Assembly (NCBI GenBank): GCA_003254925.1
Contig: QANZ01026731.1
Coordinates: forward strand, 1 to 64,000
Reading direction: 5' to 3'
From: Chamaecrista fasciculata
Lineage: Eukaryota; Streptophyta; Magnoliopsida; Fabales; Fabaceae
Length of the DNA: 64,000 nt
Shown here: positions 12,880 through 26,904 of the stretch, one piece after another
How positions within the stretch are numbered: position 1 is the first letter of the stretch
How the letters are laid out: every line of letters begins with the position of its first letter
Notes under the pieces: generated by a model
The model's database searches: none
The model's input: the letters and a program-made list of their open reading frames with translations, nothing else
What the model was told of the DNA's origin: nothing
Program-made: the position numbers and the translations under genes

Positions 12880-14126
12880 GTGACGAATTCGCTAAAGCTT
12901 CGGGTATTTGAATGCGTGATCTGATCCCAAATAATGGGTTGAGAAAAAAGATTCAATTTTTGTTTTGGTTGGGTGGTTAATTAGAGAAGTTTCATCAGTA
13001 TGTACGGGAAATGAAGGAATTGGAAGGATAGAGCATGCTTGTCCTTTGTGTTATTTACTTATTTAAAGTTTTCGGTTTGAAATTTCATTTATTTATTGAA
13101 AAACACTGGAGAGCAGCCTCAAGTATCCATGTGTGTGACGCATGCGACTGCGTGTTAAATTGTTTATCATGGATTTTGATTTTCTTTACTATACCAACAA
13201 TTTCGTCGCATGTTAATTATTTTATTTTGATTATATAATTTTTTTCATGATGATTAATCATAAAAAAAAATATTGATAATTATATAAATTTTTAATCCTT
13301 CATTCTAAACCATTTGTATTTATAATCTATCTCGATTACTTGTGAGATCACTCTATTATATCAATAATATTAAATTTCAGAAAATGGAGAATACAGCCCA
13401 CAATTTCAACTTCATTCTGAATACAACGCTATAAAGTTTTAAAATGAAAAAAAAAAAAAGTATTTTTGTTGAATTTTTTTTTTGCCAGAATTTTTATTTT
13501 TGTTGAATTTGATGGATTGAATTACAAGTTTCCACGAATAGGACATTATAATGTACTTATGTAGGGCATTGTTCTCGCCATGTTGCTCTCCATCTCTCAT
13601 GTTTATAATAAGGATTTAAGATATATCTATTGATAAATGAAAATATTCAACGTACTTCAATTATTGAGTAATTCAGTGAAAGAGGCGAGGAATGTTGTTG
13701 TAATTTGTAAAACTTGTAATAAGTAATACTAATAAGTTAGAAGGGGTATAATTAATTGATATTATAAAGTTGATTATTTTGATTTATTCTAGGCCAAATC
13801 ATTAAATTATGCTGAATTTCTTGACAAAATGCCATGTTTGCTTTTCATTTTCTCTTACAAAATAACTATTAATAAAACCCTATTATTACTACTGTCCGAA
13901 AAAATATCAAATTCCATATTTGCATAGTTTAACGGCAATTTAGCTATGTTTTATACAGATAAAGAAAAATTGTTAATAATTTTAATGCCCCTAATAATTA
14001 TGATATAAAATGAAAAAGCAAAAATAATCTTTAAACGGTGGTAACTGGTAAGGATACTTTTGTGTGAAGAAAAAAAAACTAATTATAATCTACAGGACCT
14101 AATTTATGATTTGTTCATGAGATTTA
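12880..14126. other. Intergenic, no gene seen
   Basis: AT-rich spacer between the upstream side of the membrane-protein gene and the hAT element. I see no coding structure or recognised repeat in it. Confidence 0.55.
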
Positions 14127-14134
14127 CATTAAAC

Positions 14135-14628
14135 CAGTGATGTGAAAACCGGATTGGCCGGTCGGACCGGTTGGACCGCTACCTGAAGACACAAGCGAGT
14201 TGGTTCAACCATTTGAATTGGAATGATGGTTGGACCGAATTGGACCGGAAATAACCGGCCAAGACCTGGAAAACCGGAACCAACCGCTGGACCGGACCGG
14301 CGGTTCTCAATCTTTTTTATAAAAAATTGTTTTGAGCCTTGTAAGAATCGAACCCATGCCCTTTCTTCACACTCCCACGCCTTTACCATCCCAACTTTGA
14401 GGCTCTGTTAGCTTTTTCTTATCAATTGTTTTACTTATCTAATAAATTAATAGATTTAATGCATCTCTTAGACCCAAAAAAAAATATAGAGGGTTTATAT
14501 TTAATATATTAAAAATAATTATTTATTACGTCATCCGGTCCAAACATCCGGTCCGACCGATTCAACCGATCAGACCGTAAACCGAACACTTGTCCGAGTC
14601 TTTGTCCGGTTCGGTTATGACAACACTG
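14135..14628. mobile_element. Non-autonomous hAT-type element, 494 bp
   Basis: The left end reads CAGTGATGTGAAAACCGGA and the right end, reverse-complemented, CAGTGTTGTCATAACCGAA. Both are followed by dense ACCGG/GGACCG motifs that look like subterminal transposase-binding repeats. The element is bounded by an identical 8-bp duplication, CATTAAAC, at 14127-14134 and 14629-14636, the hallmark of hAT insertion. It has no transposase. Inside, on the minus strand, a tRNA-like stretch with a B-box match GGGTTCGATTC lies near 14345-14394. Confidence 0.9.
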
Positions 14629-15061
14629 CATTAAACACTAAACTGGTAAGACTCGGAAACGTGCACGCAAAGACACATGGGCCTCAAATTGAAGGAAAAT
14701 GGGAGGAAAATGCAATTTCTTACAATGTGGGCCTCAATCTCGTCTTTACTCTACAGTGAGACAGTGAAGTTAGGAGAAAGAAGCTTCCTAAATTAAAATT
14801 TAGCAAATGCTATTTTGTAATTTTATTTCAATTGTCTTATTCATCAATAAAAGTCATAAACTTCCTTTCTCTTTTATTTTTTCTCACAATTTTAGATGAT
14901 TTCTTTATTGAAAATGGTATATCCAAGATTGATCATCACTTTCTGAAAGTGGGTGGGCTACAACAATACATGAGTTTTTTTTTTTATTTAACAATACACA
15001 TGAGTTAGTTAGCCCATTTTGGAAAAAAAAAAAGTTAGTTAGCCCATGGACTTGCTCAATT

Positions 15062-15498
15062 ACATTTAGGTCAAAGTGCAATTATAGTCCCATAAAATTT
15101 TCTCAGGTATCAATTTGGTCCCATAACTTTTTTTAAGCACTTTTGGTCCCATATCTTTACAAAAAGTTACAAATTTGGTCTCATATATTTTGGTCAGGTT
15201 GCAGAATTGGTCCCATATTTTTGTAAAAAGTTTCATTGTCAGTTTCACATGATCCAAATATATAGGACCAATTCTGCATTTGATCCAAAGATATGAGACA
15301 AATTCTACAATCTGACCAAAATATATGAGACCGATTCTGCAACATGACCTACAGGCTACAGATATGAGACCAAAAGTGTAACAAGAGACCAAATTTGCAA
15401 CTTGAGCAAAAGATCATAGACCAAAAGTGCAACAAAAGAAGTTATGGAACCAAATTGAGACCTTAGCAAAAGTTGTGGGACTAAATCTATTAAGCCCA
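15062..15498. repeat. Large imperfect foldback repeat upstream of RPS27A
   Basis: Left-arm phrases such as ATAGTCCCATAAAA, CAATTTGGTCCCATAACT and TTTGGTCTCATATATTTTGG recur as diverged reverse complements in the right half. The whole segment could therefore fold on itself about a centre near 15260. It resembles TIR-rich MITEs built of TTTGGTCCC-type repeats. I found no convincing target-site duplication, so its ends and superfamily are uncertain. Confidence 0.65.
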
Positions 15499-15641
15499 TA
15501 GACTAAAAAACGACTCATTGAGGCCCACTTTTATTTTTATTCTGAGGCCCACTTAACTAACACACACCCGAGCCCGCAGCCTCATGGATCCTCGTGTGCC
15601 CGCGCCGTACAGAATCACATAAATCTCGTAACCCTAAACCC
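15493..15641 (+). promoter_or_regulatory. Site II elements and telo-box of the RPS27A promoter
   Basis: Three site II motifs (TGGGCY on the minus strand) lie at 15493-15498, 15522-15527 and 15546-15551. A telo-box-like TAACCCTAAACCC follows at 15629-15641. This combination is well known in plant promoters of ribosomal-protein and other growth-linked genes. The right end of the foldback repeat overlaps the first site II motif. Confidence 0.75.
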
Positions 15642-15659
15642 ATTTCATTGCCGCCTCAC

Positions 15660-15667
15660 TATATAAG
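15660..15667 (+). promoter_or_regulatory. TATA box of RPS27A
   Basis: TATATAAG sits 66 bases upstream of the start codon, downstream of the telo-box. This would give a short 5-prime UTR of roughly 40 bases, usual for ubiquitin-extension genes. Confidence 0.75.
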
Positions 15668-15723
15668 GCTCCATTAACGAAATCGTCAATCTAATCATCA
15701 ATCGGCGACGGTGAAGTTCGTGA

Positions 15724-16203
<480 letters not shown>

Positions 16204-19200
16204 ATATCGTGCTTTTTTTTTTATTCATGAATTTGTGAATTTTGCTACTCTCTCAGATGTTTAATTTTTGTTTCTCGATTGCTTAACTTATTGTAGAATT
16301 TACTAGTTCCCTTCGTTTCGATATGGATTTGATTTCCCCAAATCGTTGATATTTTATGCTTGATTTTGCTGCTTTTACCTCCATGAGCCTGTGGTGCATA
16401 TTCTCCTGATATCATTAATTCTTATCTACTTGCGATCCGCAGCTGCTGCTGCATAGTTGACACCCTGTAGGTGTTATTGTATTGCCGTGGAAGCTTACAG
16501 TTTTTTTCATTATTCATCGGAGTGGTTTGGCTGTGAATATGTTGATATTGCGTGCTATCTTATAATTTATGCACTATTTCTTTTGAGCCAATTCCTGATC
16601 TGCTACATAAGTCATAAGAAGCATATGAAAATTTCAACATGGACTTTTTAAAGTATCCTTCAGATTTTTCTCTCAAAAGCAGCCTAGTTGTCATTTGTAC
16701 TTGTACCGTTTCAAGATAAATATCTATTTTTTAAGTTGTAAACAGACTTTAAATAAGTTCAATGTCACTTGTCCTGGTACTAATGCGCCCTCCATTGTTC
16801 ACTCTATGCTTAGGAGTCCCCGACTGTTTACTCTTGCTGGTAATAAATGGTTTATTGTTGGTACTTCTATTCTGGTTGTTAGAGTCATGGGAGATTTAGA
16901 ATGGGACGTTCAAACATAGCATATTTTTAACTTCAAAGACAGTAAACTCTTTGTCACTAAATCCCTTGCTTCACCTTCTGAAATCTGAACAAGCAGCATG
17001 GTGTGGTCTTGTCTTTATTCTTCTCTATCATAAATTTGTAGAATGTTATTATTATCTTTCTCTAGTTTCACCCATCTTTTGCTGAAAATGCTTGGACCCT
17101 AAGAATCTTTTCTCTCTTCCTTTGAATTCTAGATTCTAAGATTCTGAACATGAATGTAGCTTGATTCAGATATGTTCAAATTAAATGCCCCATGATATAT
17201 GAACATAATATAAAGAAATGCATTCGATGCTTGTTTTTGTATGTGGTATTCTAGGGAAGTTTGATGGTTGCCAACTTGGCCTGTAGTTTGCATAATGACT
17301 GGGTTGATTGTGCCTGTAAACTATGATGCTGGTGATAGCACTTGTAGGTCTGCTCATTCTTGGAGTTTCTTTACGCTTTTTTCAATTCAATGATGTTATA
17401 TGTGTGTATTCGAACTGTTCACATTGTATTCGGGTCAAATTGTGGATAACAACGTACAATCGATTAGTTAAAGATTAAAGTTAATACTTGAAGTCTTGAA
17501 GCATATACTGGCATTATATACCATATACATAATGAGGTTCGCTATAAATGCTGGTTTTCTTGTACATATTGGTACGCCATTAGCCATACACACTGGCTTC
17601 CTATGCATACTGGTTCAGCCTGATCACGTGCATTAGAAGAACGGTTGCCCTGGCATTTTGTTTGGAAACTAACATTATCACTTGTATAGTCCACTCGTCT
17701 GAGGAAAAGAAACAAGACTTGCGTTGCCCTTTTCGCCTCTAAGATGACTAAATAATTTCCTGCAATATCAGATGTTGAAGAAAACGAAAATATGTATCAT
17801 TGTCTTCATGAGAGGTCCCATACTACATGGCTTTCCAACAAACCTTAAACCCGAAATCATAAAACCTAAACTTTAAAGAAAATGTCTTTTGAGCTGCCAC
17901 TTCTTTTTTATTTTTCCCTTTTAATGATCACCACGTGTTTGTATTGATATAGTGAGCTTTTGATCTTTATTTACATTTCAGTTTTACTGGATGTCAACTA
18001 GACTTGCCAATCTTTATTTTCGATTGTCACTTGGTGCTGTCAGTACAAAGCAATGGCTAACTTGCATGTCCTTTTGTGATATGTTGTCATCGTCAATTGG
18101 CTACTCTTAAATTTATTTTGGTGAAGAACTTGTTAGGGGAGTCGGATGGAGGGAGGTTGAAGACAATATTTATTTAGGAATCAAACTTAATTATCTAAAA
18201 TTTACAATGCTGCCACAGTTACAAAATTCTAGTTTAAGGAGAACATTAAGTGATGCTACTACCTGCACTCGTTGGTAGGCAAGAAAATTAATTTGGCAAT
18301 CAAATTTGGCCACAGAGTTTTATTTTGTAATCAGATTGTGTTATACATGCGATTCTTGTTCAACTCTTGAATGGGGTAGTGCTGCTATTTTTTATGACAT
18401 CACTGTGCTTAAAGTTATAGTTCAATCTCGATATATTTCATTCAAGTGATTTCATCGTCATGTTAATTTGGCTTGGGTTTTGTTAGGGAGCAGTAGAGCT
18501 TTTAATAGCTCCATCTTTTTCTCTCTATCTCTCTTTTCTCTCCATCATCACATTTATTCCCATTAAAAGAATAACTTTTTTTTTAAAAAAAAAAGAAAGA
18601 AATAGACTCAAAACACTCTAGCTTCTAATCGTTCTTCTGACTCTAACAAAATTCATTTGACTCCCTATAGTTGGGTTATTCTACTTTCAACAAGCTATAC
18701 TTATATATGAGTATTTGACCATATCATCTTTTAAGATATCAAAGTGAAACTTCAACTTCTACAGTATTAGAAGAAAATGTCCTATTTTTGTCCTCTTAAA
18801 ATGAAATTTAGTTCTGTTCAGTTTAATAAAAAGGGCTTGCCCTCATAAACTATGCCCCTGCTAATTAAGATCTTCTGAAATACTTTATCAAATATGAAGT
18901 TAGAGAGTGACAGAAGTAACCAGAAGAGTGTGAGACTCAAATGAGATTCATTTGAGGGAGTTTATTAACTTGAAAAAAAACAGCTAGTATCATTTTACTT
19001 AGTTACATACACCATATTCAAGAGATAAGTTTTGACTAAGCCTTATACTTTGTACTCGATTTTTGATTCATCTTGCCTTATACCTTTTCCTCTAATCTTT
19101 ATCCTTGTAGTATGATAGACACTAGACAGGATACGTGAGAAAGCACAAAACAAATAGTGATTTTTTTTAACAATATGAATAAGTAGAATAAGAAAAAAAA

Positions 19201-21073
19201 ATTGTTATATCTTTGTAATGTGAGAAAATATTTTTATATATCATGCATTATTCAAGCAAATCCTAAACCTCTATATTTCTCTACAGCTTCATCCAGTGAA
19301 GTACTTAGAAAAATCTAAAAAGTAAATTACATCATTTTCCCTTAATATGATCCGTTTAAGGCACTCACAAATTGCATAGATATAGCAAAAGGGTCTAATT
19401 ACTCACAATATGGTAAATTTGGGTTTAAATTTCAGTTGAGAGAGGTGTTCATATTTAGTTTCTGATAGTATTTCAAAGGATTCCTTCCAATAAAGGATTT
19501 TTTTCAGTAAAAAAAAAAACTGCATTTTGAACACAAAAAATCTAATTTTTCTGTGAGGAAGTGAGGAGTAACTGCAAACAGAGTAGGTGAAAACTTTTGG
19601 TCTGACTTTTAATTGATAAAAGCGACACCTCATTGTGTCACTCTACAACAGTTAATGAGTCTGATAATATTGGACTCACCCTTACCAGTTTCACCTCAAA
19701 TGCTTGTCCCTTTCTTCATTTATGACATATCCTATTGTGGCTTCTGACTTCTGAAGTGTGTGCTTCAATCTCAAATACACTCTCTTTCTTTTTAGCAACT
19801 TATGCCATTCAATGGCTTGCATAGCTTTCCGTTGTACAGTCTTCTCAGGTTCATGTAGAAAAAGCAAAAGTTTCTGTGAGTCAAAAACACAACACTCCAA
19901 TCCAAGGCTTCACATTTCCCTTATGTGCAAAATACAGCTTTTGAGTGGAGTTTCCCATATGCTCTCCTTCTAAAATAACACACTTGATCTCTTTCAATGG
20001 CCATTTTAATCTTTTTCCATCTTCAATAAGATGCAATGGGGAAAGAAGGTTCTAATTTCAGTTTGATCAACGCATTCATGCCTTCAACACCATTTAGTTT
20101 TCCAAGGTGACCCTAATGGTATCAATTCAGTACTTGAGTGTCTAATATTACTCATTCTTCTTCATTTTAGAGGTACTAATATACTTTGCAATACTTTAAA
20201 GCACATGAGAGTCATGAAACGAATTTTAATCTAGGAAGCATATAAACATTAACATATAAGTATGTCTGGCACATGTTAGCGACATATCAGTCCTTCTTCA
20301 AGTGGGAAATCACGTTTGAGAGGATTAAGGTAAGGAACCAGAATTGAAGCTCAATGTGAAACAAAAAGAGATGGAAAGTGACAGATACCAAGAGAGCACA
20401 GAAAGTGGGGATGCTTCTTTTTCAATGAGTCAATTTATATTTGCTGTCTTTCATGAAAGACAAATCCTAAGATTCCATTTTTCCTTCTCTACGCACCCTT
20501 CTTTGAACTTACCCTTCCCTCAAATCTCTGCACTTTCACTTTCATCAAAGACAGAAACCTTGTGGGGTGCAGGAGGTTCCAATAAAAGAGAAAATAACAA
20601 ATGAAACAAAACAAGTACTTCCAACTCATTCTGAAAAGTACCATAGAACTTTGAGCCACTTCAACTTATAGAAGAAGTTACCAAACTCTCATAAACTCTA
20701 TTCTCACTGATGAAACCACAACTTGGACCCCCCCAATATCTAAATACTCTAATAGCTAGACATTTTTTTGATATGAACCATGGGTATCCCTCCGCTTATC
20801 TATTTTAATTATTTAGATAAAGACTAATCTCATTGAAATCAGATAAGACCACATAACAACAAAGCTTGCCCACCAAGTATTTAACATTGCATTTCCAAGT
20901 TTTGAACCTAAGACCCTTGGTTAAGTTGGATCAACTTTCAAACAGTTGATCCACCCGTTAGGCTTGGTATTTAAAAGATAATTAAGCCTAATATATAGGT
21001 GGGTATTTAACGTATGCTTATACCAAAAATAACCTAAGAAAGAAGACAATTGATAGGACAATCCATTTTCCAC
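16204..21073. other. Long intergenic stretch, no gene seen
   Basis: About 4.9 kb between RPS27A and INO. The first few hundred bases are T-rich and probably include the RPS27A 3-prime UTR. Open frames, including a 69-residue one on the minus strand at 19691-19900, have no recognisable homology. The right part may contain INO control sequences, but I could not identify individual sites. Confidence 0.55.
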
Positions 21074-21080
21074 TATAAAT
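21074..21080 (+). promoter_or_regulatory. TATA box of INO
   Basis: TATAAAT lies 87 bases upstream of the INO start codon and is followed by a CACACA/CTCACT-rich leader. Spacing and sequence fit a plant core promoter. Confidence 0.6.
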
Positions 21081-21160
21081 GCTTCCTTGTGGAAAATGAG
21101 GCATTGTCTTGAGTCTCCCTCTCATTGATACACACACACACTCACTCTCACACTTCACCC

Positions 21161-23062
21161 ATGTCAACACTTAGCCATCTTTTTGGCCTTCCAGAGCAAA
21201 TATGTTACGTGCAATGTGGATTCTGTAGCACCATTTTAATGGTAACTACTAACTAATGAGTAATATGATCGTTTTAAAATCCATCAAGAGTAGCTTTTGT
21301 TCATCAATTTCCTTCTTCCACCCTGTGATTTTTCTGTTTCCAACATGTCAATCTTGTGATGATGATGATGATGATGATGCATGCAGGTCAGTGTCCCATG
21401 CAGCAGTTTATCAATGGTGGTGACTGTCAGATGTGGGCACTGCACAAGCCTCCTCTCTGTTAATATGATGAAGGCTTCTTTTGTACCCTTACATCTTTTA
21501 GCTTCCTTTACTCATCATCTTCAGGTAAATGAAGGGAAAGAGTTACATTACTTGTACTTATTAAATGTTTGTTATCAGGTTCTTAAATAGAAGCACAACA
21601 TGTTTTTCAAATGCATATAAATTGATTACCCTTTACAATTCTAGGTTGAATTTTCTTTTACAATTGACATTTTTAAACTTCAAGTGTAAGTGTGAATGTC
21701 TGCAGCCAAAAGAAGGAAGTCCAGAAGAGGAAGCAAACAAAACCTTGGATTGCCATGACCATAATGCATCCATGATGACCTATTCTGATTGTGAGGAAGA
21801 GGATGTGATTCCCATGAGCAATGTAGTAAATAAACGTAAGTACAAGTAAACTTTGATCATAATCAGTGTATATATATATATGTCATGCTAACTGATCATT
21901 TGATGACTATATTTCCCATATATAGCCCCAGAGAAGAGACAGAGAACACCATCAGCTTACAACCGCTTCATCAAGTAATGTTTGACAGTAGAAGTTTTTT
22001 TCTTATAATTAAACCATGAAGTTCAAATTCAAATAATGATTTCTCTAATTCAGTATTTAACATTTAATGCAGAGAAGAGATCAGAAGGCTGAAGGCTGAG
22101 AACCCAGACATGGCTCACAAGGAAGCTTTTAGCACAGCTGCAAAAAATGTATGATTCAGAATTTTAAAAACAGATTAGTACTTAATTAGCCTCAAAATCT
22201 GAATACATTAGTTCATTTATTTTATTTTATTTTATTTTTCAGTGGGCCAATTTCCCCCCAATTCTGTGCAAAGGAGATGATGAAAGCAGCAGCCACACAG
22301 AACAATTTGTGGATCTTCACTCTCATTTGGACCAACATGATCATGCTGAGGTAAAAGTAACCATTATCACTTGAGAACTTGACAACATGTTAAAACTAAC
22401 AGTGACTGGCTTCTTTTACTCAACATGCTGAGATAATATCGGAACACTGATATAATAAAAATAGGTTAAATTTCATAAAACCCTTGTTATTGTGCAAAAA
22501 AGCCTTGGAACTCTAAAAAGTGACAAAAAATTGCATTGAACTTTTGATTTTGTGAAAATAATCCCTTTTGTTAAAATTTTCATTAAAAATATATATTTTT
22601 AAATTTTTTTTACGATTATCAATTACAATATTAGTTAATGTTAATTTTCAACCGGTGTAAAATATATCAACAATTATAAAATTTATATAAAAAAATTGAT
22701 CTTTCTGAATAAAAATCTTTAACAAACGGGAGTCTTTTGCATAAAATCAAAAGTTAAGGAGATTTTTACACAATGATTAAAGTTTAGAGGAGGATTTGTG
22801 CATTTTAGCCATAAAAATATAACTTTTTGTAGAAAGTCTGTTTTGGTGGTAGCCACTTCTTCATTTTCCAGACACATTTCTTGATATGTAATTTGAAGAC
22901 AACTTTGAAAACAGCATTGGAATGAGTGAATGATGACTTGAACTGTGAAACTTTGGAAATCAGGTTAATGGAGAAGAAGAAGATGAAGAGGAAGAAGACC
23001 AAGGTTTCCGTGAAAGGAAGGTTCCAAGGAATTCCATATGGGCAAGGACACCTTTTGAGTGA
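21161..23062 (+). CDS. INO: YABBY transcription factor INNER NO OUTER (YABBY4)
   Basis: Seven exons fit: 21161-21241, 21387-21524, 21706-21835, 21926-21974, 22073-22148, 22243-22350 and 22964-23062. They encode 226 residues, close to the 231 I recall for Arabidopsis INO. The C2C2 zinc finger uses Cys19, Cys22, Cys43 and Cys46. The stretch VVTVRCGHCTSLLSVN is INO-like. The YABBY/HMG-like domain covers about residues 115-165, with PPEKRQRTPSAYNRFIK, EEIRRLKAENPDMAHKEAFS and NWANFPP. The acidic tail ending in FRERK...IW.RTPFE is typical of INO and separates it from CRC, FIL and YAB5. INO is known to direct outer-integument growth in ovules. Intron 6 carries a Mutator-like MITE, and the acceptor of intron 1 lies beside a GAT microsatellite. 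Confidence 0.97.
21356..21386 (+). repeat. GAT microsatellite abutting the INO intron 1 acceptor
   Basis: About seven GAT/ATG units run up to GCATGCAG, the 3-prime splice site of INO intron 1. They replace the usual pyrimidine tract directly before the AG. Confidence 0.85.
22464..22810. mobile_element. Mutator-like MITE in INO intron 6, 347 bp
   Basis: The ends read GGTTAAATTTCATAAAA on the left and, reverse-complemented, GGCTAAAATGCACAAA on the right. The arms stay similar for over 100 bases. An identical 9-bp duplication, ATAAAAATA, flanks the element at 22455-22463 and 22811-22819. Long terminal inverted repeats with a 9-bp duplication are typical of Mutator-like elements. There is no coding capacity. 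Confidence 0.85.
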
Positions 23063-24581
23063 TCAAGATTCAAGAAAGCTAAGAGAATATTATAATAATA
23101 ATAATAATACAACATAGCAATTAAGAAAAGCTGGGTACTTCTGTGTATGTGTGTCTGTCATAACGTTGTTAATTTGCCTTCTGCAGAAATTTGGTCTTGG
23201 GAATGAAAATGAAAAGCCTAGCTTTCAAATACTAGTACATTATATAATACGAATTGATAGTTCTATTTTCTTCATGGCTTCTTTTACTCAACCTCCATGA
23301 CTCTTTAGGATCACATGGTTAGGATTTGTTTGGTTTTGGTGTATAATATATGTAGCATGTTACACAAAAGCAAACAAACACGAAGGTAGGTAAATAAAGA
23401 TTTAATAACTTGCTTATTGTAACAAGTAATCAACATTCTAGCTAGTTCTTAATAAGTATTTAACCTCAGTAATTATCTCTCAACAACTTCAATACTTTGT
23501 GAACTTGAAAACAATATTGTAATGGGAGATTCTATTCATCTTGAGATTCATGTCATTTTTTTTTAAAAAAAAAAGTTCAATTATATAAATCTTGAGATAA
23601 ATATATACCAATCTAATAGTTAGAAGCTCAAAGGCCAATCTAATAGTGCTGCCCTATTGTAATATCACTTATCAAGACCCATAAGAACCAAAGTGATTCG
23701 ATAGATCTAAACAGATAAGAAGAGTTTAGTGTTTTTTTTTTCTTTTTGCTTTTTCAAGGGGACTGGATTTTTTTGTGCTGATTTAGACATTAATTACTCT
23801 CTTGATTTTCTGCCAATTAATCTCATGATGGATCCTACATTTTTTAAATGCATGCCATGAATGTATGGAGTAGCTCAGGTCTATATTTGTACAAGGTCAC
23901 CCACAAAAGGAAATTGTAATGAAGTACAATTTTCAAGCAAAATTGATTTTTTTTGGGTATACAAATTGAGCTATTTTGATTATTGTATATATCAGGTTGA
24001 AACTTTTGACATTTTTCTGTTATTTTTGAAAAATGTTAGTCAGTCTTATAAAATTATTTAGTATAAAATAAAATAAGAATAACTGAAATTTTAAAATTAT
24101 TTAGTATCAATCACCATGAAACCCATGTCAGAAACTAATTCAGCATTTTAAAAGCCTAACTTATTGCCTAATCTTCTTTACCCAAAAGAATCAGCTCTAC
24201 AAAATGAGAGCCACCAACAACCTTATCTCATAAGCTGAAATTATTATTATTATTTATCATTTATCAACGCTTCGTCATAGTGCTCAATAAATCATATCCC
24301 ATTCGTATCAAAACCGTGTGTCCAAGTTCAAAGCAGGGACAAATTAAAGGGAACACGTAAGTAATACATCCAACCTTCAATAATAAGTCTGCCACAAACT
24401 TATTCCACATACTCGTGTATCACAATCCAATCCTCATTCCTCAATTTCATCTTTGAAAAATTACAATTACAAGCTTCATTATAGTACTAGTTCTACCATT
24501 GTGAATTGTGAGAATCTTTAGTATTTTCACTGGAGCTTTGGTACATTCTACTTTGCGACATATTAATTAATTCAATTTTTA
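23063..24581. other. Intergenic, no gene seen
   Basis: The first part includes the INO 3-prime UTR. The rest is AT-rich with only short open frames and no recognised element. Confidence 0.55.
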
Positions 24582-24590
24582 AAATAAATA

Positions 24591-25129
24591 AGTCAAATGG
24601 TCATTTTGGTCCTAAATGTATGCCCTAATGTTCATTCTGGTCCATTATGTTTCAAAATGTTCAAATTGATCCTAAATGTTGACAAAATGATTCATTTTGG
24701 TCCTATATATTGGTAAAATGTTTCATTTTGGTCTCAAACTATTGAATTTGGTCATATTTTTCTCGTCTCTCATTTCAAGTTCAAAAGACTTGTTAAAAGG
24801 AACTCGTAGCTCTGAATTTGTCGCATTCGAATTTAAAATGAGATATATATGATCAACTTTGCTTGTTTGACTATGAAATGAGTGGTATATTTTTATGACC
24901 GATTTGACCTCGTTTGTTGACGACCCCAACTACATAAAGAAAATACTCTTCGAGAACAATACGTAGCTCTAAACTTGTCACGTTTGAACTTGACACAAGC
25001 TATATTCAATAGTTTGGGATCAAAATGAAACATTTTACAAATATTTAGGACTAATTTAAATATTTTGAAACATAATGGATCAAAATGAACATCAGGACAT
25101 ACATTTAGGACCAAAATGATCCTTTAACC
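24591..25129. mobile_element. Mutator-like MITE, 539 bp
   Basis: The left end AGTCAAATGGTCATTTTGG and the reverse-complemented right end GGTTAAAGGATCATTTTGG begin arms that stay alike for well over 150 bases, with repeats of TCATTTTGGTCC. A perfect 9-bp duplication, AAATAAATA, flanks it at 24582-24590 and 25130-25138. No transposase is present. Structure and duplication length point to the Mutator superfamily. Confidence 0.85.
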
Positions 25130-25138
25130 AAATAAATA

Positions 25139-25934
25139 GATACATGGAGAGATGGATGATTTATGATAAATTTTTTATTCGGAAAAAATAATTCATTTAT
25201 TAATTTTATAATTATTATATTTATCAATAATATAAAATAAACCATGAAATAAAATTAAGTGATCTTTTTAAAATGACTAGAACTTTAATCTCTATAATCA
25301 AAAGTCTCGATTTTGAGTTCTGATGAAGCTCAGCATATCCTAATTAGGAGACAAAGAATAAAGCTCAGCATTTTAACCTAAAAAAAAGTTCGTGATAAAG
25401 GTTCTCTTCCTGCATAAAAGTCCAAACTCCAAACAACAATTTGTAGGTTTTGGAAAACAGATCCCTATGTTTCGAAATAAAAGTATGAAGGTTTTAGTGT
25501 TTAACTAGAGAAGCCACTATTATCAAAAAAAAAACTAGAGAAGCCACATTCTTCGATGAACATACAGCTTAAGAAGCATATATATTGCCCGACAGGTATC
25601 ACAACACATACTGGTATATCAATTTCTACATCCATCAGATAATTCAAGCACACTTATATATAGATAACCGCCAATTTTGTATGATATACATTAATAGTTC
25701 AATATCAAAGGCAGTTTCGCATTACACTGACGAAAGTATCAGTAACAAAAGTACTTAACATAGACATCATTACACAAAACACCTGACCAAAGGTACAGTT
25801 AGCCCTAACTGATCCTAAACATTTTGGAGAAGGAAACGAAACCAAAAACAAGGACACGTGATCACTGGTCAGACATGACGAACAGCCCCAACATTAGGGT
25901 CATCCCTGATTCCATCTCCATGTGCTTTTTTCTT
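25139..25934. other. Intergenic, no gene seen
   Basis: Spacer between the MITE and the RPB10 gene; the right-hand part is the RPB10 3-prime UTR side. No coding signal was seen. Confidence 0.5.

Positions 25935-26904
<970 letters not shown>

Noticed and set aside
14129-14411. Two open frames of 62 and 86 codons
   Set aside because: They lie entirely or almost entirely within the hAT element and reflect its ACCGG repeats.
19691-19900. Minus-strand 69-residue frame upstream of INO
   Set aside because: There is no family match, splice context or repeat of the pattern; not supportable as a gene.
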